From: Pseudomonas fluorescens
GTDB lineage: Bacteria > Pseudomonadota > Gammaproteobacteria > Pseudomonadales > Pseudomonadaceae
Direction: 5' to 3'
DNA length: 64,000 nt
Assembly: GCA_902825215.1 (NCBI GenBank)
Contig: LR782234.1
Coordinates: forward strand, 5,225,001-5,289,000
Shown here: piece after piece, positions 27,100 to 36,928 of the stretch
How positions within the stretch are numbered: the stretch's first letter is position 1
Layout: each line of letters begins with the position of its first letter
Translations under genes and position numbers: made by a program
The notes under the pieces: generated by a model
Seen by the model: the letters and a program-made list of their open reading frames with translations, nothing else
Database searches by the model: none
Told to the model about the DNA's origin: nothing

Positions 27100-28500
27100 A
27101 TGCTGAAGAAGCTGTTCCAGTCATTCCGAACTCCCGTGCGTCGTACGCAACACATCCGCAGCACCCCTGAAGTGCTCAACAGCGGTCAACACTCGCTGCA
27201 GAAAACGCAATTCAGCCGCTATGCGGTGAATATCGTCGAACGCCTGCAAGGTGCCGGTTACCAGGCCTATCTGGTCGGCGGTTGCGTGCGCGACATGCTG
27301 CTGGGCATCACGCCCAAGGATTTCGACGTCGCCACCAGCGCCACCCCCGAACAAGTGCGTGCCGAATTCCGCAATGCGCGAATCATCGGCCGCCGCTTCA
27401 AGCTGGTACATATCCATTTCGGTCGCGAAATCATTGAAGTCGCGACCTTCCGCGCCAACCATCCGGTCAACGAAGACGAGGAAGACAGCAACCAGTCTTC
27501 GCGCAACGAGAGCGGGCGGATTCTGCGCGACAACGTCTATGGCACCCTGGAAGAAGACGCGCAACGCCGCGACTTCACCATCAACGCCCTGTATTACGAT
27601 CCGGTCAGCGAGCGCATCCTCGACTACGCCAACGGCGTGCACGACATCCGCAATCACCTGATCCGTCTGATCGGCGACCCGAAGCAGCGTTACCAGGAAG
27701 ACCCGGTGCGCATGCTCCGGGCGGTGCGTTTCGCCGCCAAGCTCAACTTCGGTATCGAGAAGCACACCGTGCAGCCGATCCGCGAACTGGCGCCGATGCT
27801 GCGCGAGATTCCTTCGGCGCGGCTGTTCGAAGAAGTGCTCAAGCTGTTCCTCTCGGGCCACGGCGCGATCACCTTCGAAATGCTCGTCGATCTGCAGCTG
27901 TTCGCCCCGCTGTTCCCGGCCAGCGCCGACGCGCTGGAATACAACCCGGAATACACCCACACGCTGATCAGCGAAGCCCTGACCAACACCGACCTGCGCA
28001 TCAAGCAGAACAAACCGGTAACCCCGGCGTTCCTCTTTGCTGCGTTGTTGTGGCCTGCGCTGCCAGCACGGGTGTTGCGCCTGCAGGAGCGCGGCATGCC
28101 GCCAATCCCGGCGATGCAGGAAGCCGCCCACGAGCTGATCGCCGAGCAGTGCCAGCGCATCGCCATTCCGAAACGCTTCACCATGCCGATCCGCGAAATC
28201 TGGGACATGCAGGAGCGTCTGCCACGGCGCAGCGGCAAACGTGCCGACCTGCTGCTGGACAACCCGCGTTTCCGTGCCGGTTACGACTTCCTGCTGCTGC
28301 GTGAAAGCGCTGGCGAGGAAACCGACGGCCTCGGCGAATGGTGGACCGACTACCAGGACGCCAATGACAGCGAACGTCGCGACATGATCCGTGACCTGGG
28401 CGGCAAGGGTGACGACGCCAGCGGCGCGCCACGCAAGCGTCGTCGCAGCAGCGGCGCCAAGCGCAAACGCGCCGGCGCACCGAGCGCTACAGGCGAGTAA
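27100..28500 (+). CDS. pcnB: Poly(A) polymerase I
   Basis: 466-aa class II nucleotidyltransferase that adds 3' A tails to RNA and promotes decay. The active site shows YLVGGCVRDMLLG and DFDVATSATPEQV; the fingers domain has RRDFTINALYYDP. A basic C-terminal tail (RKRRRSSGAKRKRAG) is typical. Start chosen at MLKKLFQSF; the upstream in-frame extension lies in the leader. folK follows after 4 nt. Confidence 0.95.
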   Translation: MLKKLFQSFRTPVRRTQHIRSTPEVLNSGQHSLQKTQFSRYAVNIVERLQGAGYQAYLVGGCVRDMLLGITPKDFDVATSATPEQVRAEFRNARIIGRRFKLVHIHFGREIIEVATFRANHPVNEDEEDSNQSSRNESGRILRDNVYGTLEEDAQRRDFTINALYYDPVSERILDYANGVHDIRNHLIRLIGDPKQRYQEDPVRMLRAVRFAAKLNFGIEKHTVQPIRELAPMLREIPSARLFEEVLKLFLSGHGAITFEMLVDLQLFAPLFPASADALEYNPEYTHTLISEALTNTDLRIKQNKPVTPAFLFAALLWPALPARVLRLQERGMPPIPAMQEAAHELIAEQCQRIAIPKRFTMPIREIWDMQERLPRRSGKRADLLLDNPRFRAGYDFLLLRESAGEETDGLGEWWTDYQDANDSERRDMIRDLGGKGDDASGAPRKRRRSSGAKRKRAGAPSATGE

Positions 28501-28504
28501 GGCG

Positions 28505-28990
28505 ATGGAACGCGTCTACATTGGCCTGGGCAGCAATCTGGCTGACCCGGCCGAACAATTGCGCAGCGCCGTCGCGGCGCTGGGGCAAGTGCCGCACACC
28601 CGCGTTGTCGGTGTTTCAGCGTTCTATCAAAGCGACTCGCTACTGCCGGGCCAACCGCGTTACACCAACGCCGTTGCCGCGCTCGACACCGACCTCGCGC
28701 CATTGACGCTGCTCGACGCATTGCAGGCGATCGAGAACGATCAGGGCCGCGAACGTCTGGAACGTTGGGGCCCGCGCACGCTGGATCTGGATATCCTGTT
28801 GTTTGGCGATCGCCTGATCGACGAGCCACGATTGAAGGTTCCGCATTATCAGATGCAGGAACGCGCGTTCGTGCTGTATCCGCTGAACGAACTGGCGCCG
28901 CAGGATCTGCGCCTGGCCGACGGCCGCACGTTGACAGACCTGCTGGCCGCCTGCCCGTTCGTCGGTCTGGAACGTCTCCCGACAGATTGA
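28505..28990 (+). CDS. folK: 6-hydroxymethyl-7,8-dihydropterin pyrophosphokinase
   Basis: 161-aa folate enzyme (HPPK) with YIGLGSNLADP at the N-terminus and the signature RWGPRTLDLDILLFGD. Transfers pyrophosphate from ATP to the pterin before dihydropteroate synthesis. Co-transcribed with pcnB. Confidence 0.96.
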   Translation: MERVYIGLGSNLADPAEQLRSAVAALGQVPHTRVVGVSAFYQSDSLLPGQPRYTNAVAALDTDLAPLTLLDALQAIENDQGRERLERWGPRTLDLDILLFGDRLIDEPRLKVPHYQMQERAFVLYPLNELAPQDLRLADGRTLTDLLAACPFVGLERLPTD

Positions 28991-29001
28991 TTGCAATCCC
29001 C

Positions 29002-29090
29002 TGTGGGAGCGAGCCTGCTCGCGAAAGCGGTATGTCATTCAACACTAAGTTGACTGATCTGCCGCCTTCGCGAGCAGGCTCGCTCCCACA
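29002..29090. repeat. REPIN 3
   Basis: Inverted REP pair of the same family (TGTGGGAGCGAGCCTGCTCG at 29002; complement ends 29090). Confidence 0.9.
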
Positions 29091-29214
29091 TTGGTTTATT
29101 TCAAATCGAGGATTTTGTCAGACAAAAATCCATCGAATCAGCCCCGCCGCGCCGCTGAATCGCATCAGTAACGCCGGTAACACCGTGCGCGTAACAATGC
29201 GGTAACACACGCAA

Positions 29215-29243
29215 TTGACTTCCGCTTGGCTCCTCACGACTAT
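29215..29243 (+). promoter_or_regulatory. Candidate panBCD promoter
   Basis: TTGACT (29215-29220), 17 nt, GACTAT (29238-29243). The -10 element is weak. Confidence 0.35.
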
Positions 29244-29387
29244 AGGCGTCCCGCTGCCGCCAACCCGGCACATACGGGCGCAATCCAGGCCTTATAAGCA
29301 CGACAAAAGAGCGTGCGCCTGAGTAGATGACGAATCACGCGCGTTACTCGCTGTAGTTTCCAGAGCGCCTGAACGAGGATTTTTTAC

Positions 29388-30188
29388 ATGCCAGCCATTA
29401 CCCTGACCACGCTCCAGAGCCTCAAGCAGAAAGGTGAAAAGATCACCATGCTGACCTGCTATGACGCGACCTTCGCCCATGCCTGCAACCAGGCCGGTGT
29501 CGAAGTGCTGCTGGTGGGCGACTCCCTCGGCATGGTCCTGCAAGGTCACGACAGTACTTTGCCGGTGACCACCGCAGAAATGGCCTATCACACCGCCTGC
29601 GTCAAACGCGGCAACAGCGACGCGCTGATCCTGGCCGACCTGCCTTTCATGGCCAATGCCACCCTCGAACAGACCTTGAGCAACAGCGCCATGCTGATGC
29701 AGGCCGGTGCGCACATGGTCAAGGTCGAAGGCGCACTGTGGCTGGCCGAGTCGATTCGCCTGCTCGCCGAACGCGGTGTGCCGGTGTGTGCGCACATGGG
29801 GCTGACCCCGCAAGCGGTGAACATTCTCGGTGGCTATAAAGTGCAGGGTCGCAACGAGAATCAGGCGCGGCAGATGCGCGCCGATGCGATCTCGCTGGAA
29901 CAGGCCGGTGCAGCGATGCTGCTGCTTGAATGCGTGCCGAGTGAACTGGCCGCGGAGATCAGCCAGGCGGTGAAGATTCCGGTCATTGGTATCGGTGCCG
30001 GCAACGCCACGGATGGTCAGGTTCTGGTGCTGCACGACATGCTCGGCCTGTCGATCACCGGTCGCGTGCCGAAGTTCGTCAAGAACTTCATGCACGGCCA
30101 GGACAGCATCCAGTCCGCGCTGAAGGCTTACGTCAGCGAAGTCAAAGCCACCACGTTCCCCGGCATCGAACATGGATTCTCCGCATGA
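29388..30188 (+). CDS. panB: 3-methyl-2-oxobutanoate hydroxymethyltransferase
   Basis: 266-aa first enzyme of pantothenate synthesis; adds a hydroxymethyl group from methylene-tetrahydrofolate to ketoisovalerate. Metal and substrate segments LLVGDSLGMVLQGHDST and MVKVEGALW are present. Overlaps panC by ATGA. It uses the product of the ilv pathway encoded at 2.7-6 kb. Confidence 0.97.
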   Translation: MPAITLTTLQSLKQKGEKITMLTCYDATFAHACNQAGVEVLLVGDSLGMVLQGHDSTLPVTTAEMAYHTACVKRGNSDALILADLPFMANATLEQTLSNSAMLMQAGAHMVKVEGALWLAESIRLLAERGVPVCAHMGLTPQAVNILGGYKVQGRNENQARQMRADAISLEQAGAAMLLLECVPSELAAEISQAVKIPVIGIGAGNATDGQVLVLHDMLGLSITGRVPKFVKNFMHGQDSIQSALKAYVSEVKATTFPGIEHGFSA

Positions 30189-31045
30189 ACACCGTCAAAA
30201 CCGTACGTGAACTGCGCGCCGCCGTCGCCCGCGCGCGCAGCGAAGGCAAGCGCATCGGCTTCGTCCCGACCATGGGTAACCTGCACAGCGGTCACGTCGC
30301 GCTGGTGACCAAAGCCACGCAACGGGTGGATTTCGTTGTCGCGAGCATTTTCGTCAATCCGCTGCAGTTCGGCGCCGGCGAAGACCTCGACAAATACCCG
30401 CGTACGCTGGCGGCCGATCAGGAAAAACTGCTCGAGGCTGGCTGCTCGCTGCTGTTCGCCCCAACCGTTGAAGAGATGTACCCCGACGGCATGGCCGGCC
30501 AGACCCGCGTCAGCGTGCCGCAATTGTCCGAAGGCCTGTGTGGCGCCAGCCGTCCCGGGCACTTCGAGGGCGTGGCGACCGTGGTCAGCAAACTGTTCAA
30601 CATGGTCCAGCCGGACCTGGCGATTTTCGGCCAGAAGGATTATCAGCAACTGGCGGTGATCCGCGCGCTGGTGCACGACCTGAACATGCCGATCCAGATC
30701 ATCGGCGAGCCGACCGTACGTGCTGCCGACGGCCTGGCGCTGTCTTCGCGCAACGGCTTTTTGACTGAAGAGCAACGTGCGGTGGCACCGGTGGTGTATC
30801 GCTCGCTCAGTAGCATTGCCGAATCGATCAAGCAAGGTGAACGGGATTTCCCGGCGCTGATCAGTGCGCAGCTGCAAGCGCTTGAAGCGGCTGGCCTGCG
30901 CCCGGATTATCTGGAGATCCGCCACGGTTTGACCCTGCGTCCGGCAACGGCGGAGGATCGTGACCTGGTGATTCTGGTGGCGGCGTTTCTCGGCACCACG
31001 CGGTTGATCGACAACCTGCATTTGAATCTCGATACGCCGGTTTAA
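30185..31045 (+). CDS. panC: Pantothenate synthetase
   Basis: 286-aa ATP-dependent ligase of pantoate and beta-alanine. HIGH-like motif in TMGNLHSGHVAL and KMSKS-like segment ADGLALSSRNGFL. Starts inside the panB stop (ATGA). Confidence 0.97.
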   Translation: MNTVKTVRELRAAVARARSEGKRIGFVPTMGNLHSGHVALVTKATQRVDFVVASIFVNPLQFGAGEDLDKYPRTLAADQEKLLEAGCSLLFAPTVEEMYPDGMAGQTRVSVPQLSEGLCGASRPGHFEGVATVVSKLFNMVQPDLAIFGQKDYQQLAVIRALVHDLNMPIQIIGEPTVRAADGLALSSRNGFLTEEQRAVAPVVYRSLSSIAESIKQGERDFPALISAQLQALEAAGLRPDYLEIRHGLTLRPATAEDRDLVILVAAFLGTTRLIDNLHLNLDTPV

Positions 31046-31063
31046 CCAACACCGCAATATCCC

Positions 31064-31152
31064 TGTGGGAGCGAGCCTGCTCGCGAATGTGCCAGTCAGC
31101 TGACAACGATGTCGACTGATCCGACGCTTTCGCGAGCAGGCTCGCTCCCACA
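31064..31152. repeat. REPIN 4
   Basis: Inverted REP pair between panC and panD, so the pan cluster is split by a repeat that could affect mRNA stability. Confidence 0.9.
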
Positions 31153-31254
31153 GTGTTTTTCAAGGTCCGAAAGATTGCATTCCAAGGCGTATTGCCGCCC
31201 CCAAAGCCTTCGGGCACACTGCCCGCCGTTCGATTCCAACCCGGGAAGCCCCCA

Positions 31255-31635
31255 ATGCACGCGATCATGCTCAAGGCCAAACTGCACCGCGCCGAAGTCA
31301 CCCATGCGGTGCTCGATTACGAAGGTTCGTGCGCCATCGATGGCGAATGGCTGGACCTGTCCGGCATTCGTGAATACGAGCAGATCCAGATTTACAACGT
31401 CGACAACGGCGAGCGTTTCACCACTTACGCGATTCGTGGCGAAGAAGGCTCGCGGATGATTTCAGTCAACGGCGCGGCTGCGCATAAGGCCAGCGTCGGT
31501 CACCGCGTGATCATCTGCGCCTACGCGCATTACAGCGAAGCCGAACTGGTCAACTTCAAGCCGCGCATGCTCTATATGGCGCCCGGCAACGAGCTGAGCC
31601 ACACCAGTAACGCCATCCCCGTTCAGCTCGCCTGA
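31255..31635 (+). CDS. panD: Aspartate 1-decarboxylase precursor
   Basis: 126-aa pyruvoyl enzyme that makes beta-alanine. Self-cleavage occurs between Gly24 and Ser25 in DYEGSCAID, giving the pyruvoyl group. Length canonical. It supplies the beta-alanine for PanC. Confidence 0.97.
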   Translation: MHAIMLKAKLHRAEVTHAVLDYEGSCAIDGEWLDLSGIREYEQIQIYNVDNGERFTTYAIRGEEGSRMISVNGAAAHKASVGHRVIICAYAHYSEAELVNFKPRMLYMAPGNELSHTSNAIPVQLA

Positions 31636-31867
31636 ATCGCCGCAACGCCCGCTCCTTCTCCGTTTGTCGGCCAAATCCCTGTTCGGATGTTAAAAAAGTA
31701 CAGGGATCTGGTCAGACAAAGTCAAGACAGATCGCAGCGCGAGGTTTACTGTATTCGCCCTGTGTCCGCAAATCGTGTCGATGCAGTCGATCCCGCGCCT
31801 CACCAGCGGCGTGCCGGGTCTGTTCAGTGTTCAAAAGGCCGTTCAAGTAAAAAGGAAAACCGCAGCG

Positions 31868-33532
31868 ATGGCGTACTACCGCACTCCTCATGACGTTACC
31901 GCTCTGCCTGCCTGGCAAGCGTTGAAAGATCACCGCCAAGCCATGCAGGATTTCAGCATGCGCGAAGCCTTCAACGCCGATCCGCAGCGCTTCAATCAGT
32001 TCACTCTCAGCAGCTGCGGGCTGTTTCTCGATTATTCGAAGAATTTGATCAACGCCGAGACCCGCAATCTGCTGGTGGGTCTGGCCAATGAAGTCGACCT
32101 CAAGGGCGCGATCAAAGCGCTGTTCGACGGCGAAATCGTCAACGCCTCCGAAGGCCGCCCGGCGCTGCATACCGCCCTGCGCCGTCCGGTTGGCGACAAG
32201 CTGTCGGTCAATGGCGTCAACGTGATGCCGGACGTCCACAAAGTGCTCAACCAGATCACCGATCTGGTCGGCCGCATCCATGACGGTCTGTGGCGCGGTT
32301 ACACCGAGAAGCCGATCACTGATGTGGTCAACATCGGCATCGGTGGCTCGTTCCTCGGCCCGGAGCTGGTTTCCGAAGCGCTGTTGTCGTACGCGCAGAA
32401 AGGCGTGCGCTGCCACTATCTGGCGAACATCGATGGCAGTGAGTTCCACGAGCTGACGCAAAAGCTGCGCGCCGAAACCACGCTGTTCATCGTGTCGTCG
32501 AAATCCTTCAACACCCTCGAAACCCTGAAAAACGCCCAGGCCGCACGCGCCTGGTACCTGGCGCAGGGCGGCTCGGAAGCCGAGCTGTATCGTCACTTCA
32601 TCGCCGTTTCGAGCAACAACGCTGCAGCGGTGGCGTTTGGTATCCGCGAAGAAAACATCTTCCCGATGTGGGACTGGGTCGGCGGCCGCTACTCGCTGTG
32701 GTCGGCCATCGGTTTGCCAATCGCTCTGGCCATCGGCATGTCCAACTTCAAGGAACTGCTGTCCGGTGCCTACACCATGGACCAGCATTTCCAGACCGCG
32801 CCGTTCGAACAGAACATGCCGGTGCTGCTGGCCCTGCTTGGCGTGTGGTACGGAAACTTCTGGGGTGCGCAAAGCCACGCGATCCTGCCGTACGACCACT
32901 ACCTGCGCAACATCACCAAGCACTTGCAACAGCTGGACATGGAATCCAACGGCAAGAGCGTGCGCCAGGACGGCACTTCGGTATCGACCGATACCGGCCC
33001 GGTGATCTGGGGCGGCGTCGGCTGCAACGGTCAGCACGCCTACCACCAGTTGCTGCACCAGGGCACCCAGTTGATCCCGGCCGACTTCATCGTGCCGATC
33101 GTCAGCTTCAACCCGGTCGCCGATCACCACCAGTGGCTGTACGCCAACTGCCTGTCGCAGAGCCAGGCGCTGATGCTCGGCAAGACCCAGCCGGAAGCCG
33201 AAGCCGAGCTGCGCGACAAAGGCATGAGCGAAGAAGACGTGCGCAAACTCGCGCCGCACAAGGTGATTCCAGGCAACCGTCCGAGCAACACCTTGGTGGT
33301 TGAACGCATCAGCCCGCGTCGCCTCGGCGCGCTGGTGGCGATGTACGAACACAAGGTGTTTGTGCAAAGCGTGGTCTGGGGCATCAACGCCTTCGACCAG
33401 TGGGGCGTGGAACTGGGCAAGGAACTGGGCAAAGGCGTTTACAACCGCCTGGTCGGCAGCGACGAAAGCGTGGCTGACGATGCCTCGACTCAAGGCCTGA
33501 TCAACTATTTCCGCGGCCGTCACCGCGGTTGA
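31868..33532 (+). CDS. pgi: Glucose-6-phosphate isomerase
   Basis: 554-aa enzyme interconverting glucose-6-P and fructose-6-P. Signature VNIGIGGSFLGPELV, catalytic region GSEFHELTQKL and GRYSLWSAIGLP. ATG at 31868 with AAGGAAAACC upstream; longer in-frame starts lie in the leader. Confidence 0.97.
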   Translation: MAYYRTPHDVTALPAWQALKDHRQAMQDFSMREAFNADPQRFNQFTLSSCGLFLDYSKNLINAETRNLLVGLANEVDLKGAIKALFDGEIVNASEGRPALHTALRRPVGDKLSVNGVNVMPDVHKVLNQITDLVGRIHDGLWRGYTEKPITDVVNIGIGGSFLGPELVSEALLSYAQKGVRCHYLANIDGSEFHELTQKLRAETTLFIVSSKSFNTLETLKNAQAARAWYLAQGGSEAELYRHFIAVSSNNAAAVAFGIREENIFPMWDWVGGRYSLWSAIGLPIALAIGMSNFKELLSGAYTMDQHFQTAPFEQNMPVLLALLGVWYGNFWGAQSHAILPYDHYLRNITKHLQQLDMESNGKSVRQDGTSVSTDTGPVIWGGVGCNGQHAYHQLLHQGTQLIPADFIVPIVSFNPVADHHQWLYANCLSQSQALMLGKTQPEAEAELRDKGMSEEDVRKLAPHKVIPGNRPSNTLVVERISPRRLGALVAMYEHKVFVQSVVWGINAFDQWGVELGKELGKGVYNRLVGSDESVADDASTQGLINYFRGRHRG

Positions 33533-33560
33533 TATAAGCCTTCAGGCAAGCGCTGTTCCC

Positions 33561-33650
33561 TGTGGGAGCGAGCCCGCTCGCGAAAGCGGTTGTTCATTCA
33601 ACATCATTGTTGACTGACATGCCGCCTTCGCGAGCAGGCTCGCTCCCACA
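33561..33650. repeat. REPIN 5
   Basis: Inverted REP pair between pgi and acs; the left copy has CCCGCTCG in place of CCTGCTCG. Confidence 0.88.
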
Positions 33651-33695
33651 GTTGTTTTGTGGATGACTTGAACCTCCGGAGCTCTCGGCGCATCT

Positions 33696-33721
33696 TTATT
33701 CTTGTCGCACCACAAGAATAA
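33696..33721 (+). promoter_or_regulatory. Hairpin with Hfq/Crc-type motif at the acs ribosome binding site
   Basis: Perfect 10-bp arms TTATTCTTGT and ACAAGAATAA around a 6-nt loop, ending at the SD (AAGGA at 33720-33724). AAGAATAAG (33714-33722) fits the AANAANAAN catabolite-repression motif. Either an RNA hairpin gating translation or a DNA operator is possible. Confidence 0.5.
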
Positions 33722-33730
33722 GGAACCGTC

Positions 33731-35666
<1,936 letters not shown>

Positions 35667-35668
<2 letters not shown>

Positions 35669-35757
35669 AAGCTGCAAGTTTCGAGCTGCAAGCTGCAAGC
35701 TCAAGCGGTCCGCATTGGCTTGTAGCTTGCAGCTCGCCGCTTGGAGCTAGTAGCTGA
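35667..35757. repeat. GCTGCAAG-rich inverted repeat
   Basis: Runs of GCTGCAAG on one side (35669-35700) can pair with TTGTAGCTTGCAGCTC and CGCTTGGAGCT on the other (35719-35748). A related stretch lies at 26969-26990 before pcnB. Likely dispersed intergenic repeat and possibly the acs terminator. Confidence 0.6.
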
Positions 35758-35789
35758 TAGACTTCGCGTTTTTTCAGCAAGGCGCCCGC

Positions 35790-36806
35790 ATGTCTTCCTT
35801 GAATCAGGCGCTGCGCGCCGCCCTCGATCAACGTCAGGACTTGCTGTCTGAGCTGCACAGCCAGGGCACCGATTGCTATCGCCTGTTCCATGGCAGCCAG
35901 GAAGGCGCGGGCGGGCTGACCATCGACCGCTACGGCCCGCAACTGCTGGTGCAGAGTTTCCACCAGACGTTGGAGCGCGACGACCTGCTGCAACTGCACG
36001 CCATGGTCAACCAGACCTTGGGCTTTGAATCCCTGCTGGTCTACAACGACCGTTCCCGAGGCAACTCGCGCATCGATCGCGAAGACCACGTCTATAAGGC
36101 TGACGAGGCAGCGCTGGCGGATCTGGTCGGTCACGAATGGGGCCTCAACTATCGCGTGCGCGGGCGCCATGCCGGGCAGGATCCGCTGTTGTTTCTCGAT
36201 TTGCGCAACACCCGCGGCTGGGTCAGGGATCACGCCAAAGGCAAATCGGTGCTCAACCTGTTCGCCTACACCTGCGGCGTGGGGCTGAGCGCTGCGGCCG
36301 GTGGCGCGCGCGAGGTGTGCAACCTGGATTTCGCTGAAGGCAATCTGGCGGTCGGTCGCGAAAACGGCCTGCTCAACCCGCAGCTGCCGGAAATGCAATT
36401 CATCCAGTCCGATTATTTCCCGGCGATTCGCCAACTCGCCGGTCTGCCGATCAGCCAGCGGCGCGGGCAGAAACTGCCGGGGTATCAGCGCCTCGAACAG
36501 CGCCAATACGATCTGGTACTGCTCGACCCGCCGGCGTGGGCGAAAAGCGCGTTCGGCACCGTCGACCTGCTGCGCGACTATCAAAGCCTGCTCAAACCTG
36601 CCCTGCTGACCACCGCCGACAACGGCGTGCTGATCTGCTGCAACAACCTGGCAAAGGTCAGCATGGACGACTGGCGCGAACAGGTCTTGCGCTGCGCGGA
36701 AAAGGCCGGGCGGCCAGTGCGCGAGTGGAGCGTGATGACCCCGGGCGCCGATTTCCCCTCGATGGATCAGCACCCGCCGTTGAAGACGCTGATCTTGCAG
36801 CTCTGA
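35790..36806 (+). CDS. Class I SAM-dependent methyltransferase (RlmI-like, no PUA domain)
   Basis: 338-aa protein with an N-terminal EEHEE-type domain, SAM motif I NLFAYTCGVGLSAAAGG and motif IV LLDPPAWAKS, as in 23S rRNA m5C methyltransferases RlmI/RlmK. It lacks the N-terminal PUA domain of RlmI. RNA target not determinable from sequence. Confidence 0.85.
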   Translation: MSSLNQALRAALDQRQDLLSELHSQGTDCYRLFHGSQEGAGGLTIDRYGPQLLVQSFHQTLERDDLLQLHAMVNQTLGFESLLVYNDRSRGNSRIDREDHVYKADEAALADLVGHEWGLNYRVRGRHAGQDPLLFLDLRNTRGWVRDHAKGKSVLNLFAYTCGVGLSAAAGGAREVCNLDFAEGNLAVGRENGLLNPQLPEMQFIQSDYFPAIRQLAGLPISQRRGQKLPGYQRLEQRQYDLVLLDPPAWAKSAFGTVDLLRDYQSLLKPALLTTADNGVLICCNNLAKVSMDDWREQVLRCAEKAGRPVREWSVMTPGADFPSMDQHPPLKTLILQL

Positions 36807-36928
36807 GCCCTCAAGCCAGCTCCCACAGGGTTATGTGTTGATCGATATTTCTGAACAATCCTGCCCCACATCAAGCACTTCGGAACCAGAATCGCGTGCC
36901 ATACTCCAAGGCACTCCGATTCAGACAG

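Larger units (their letters stand above)
28991..29387. other. Intergenic region folK / panB
   Basis: About 400 nt holding REPIN 3 and a candidate panB promoter; no other feature recognised. Confidence 0.6.

Noticed and set aside
31712..33523. 603-codon frame antisense to pgi
   Set aside because: No motif; pgi is complete on the plus strand.
36813..36832. Half REP (AGCCAGCTCCCACAGGG) after the methyltransferase gene
   Set aside because: Only one arm is present; too short to list as a repeat element.
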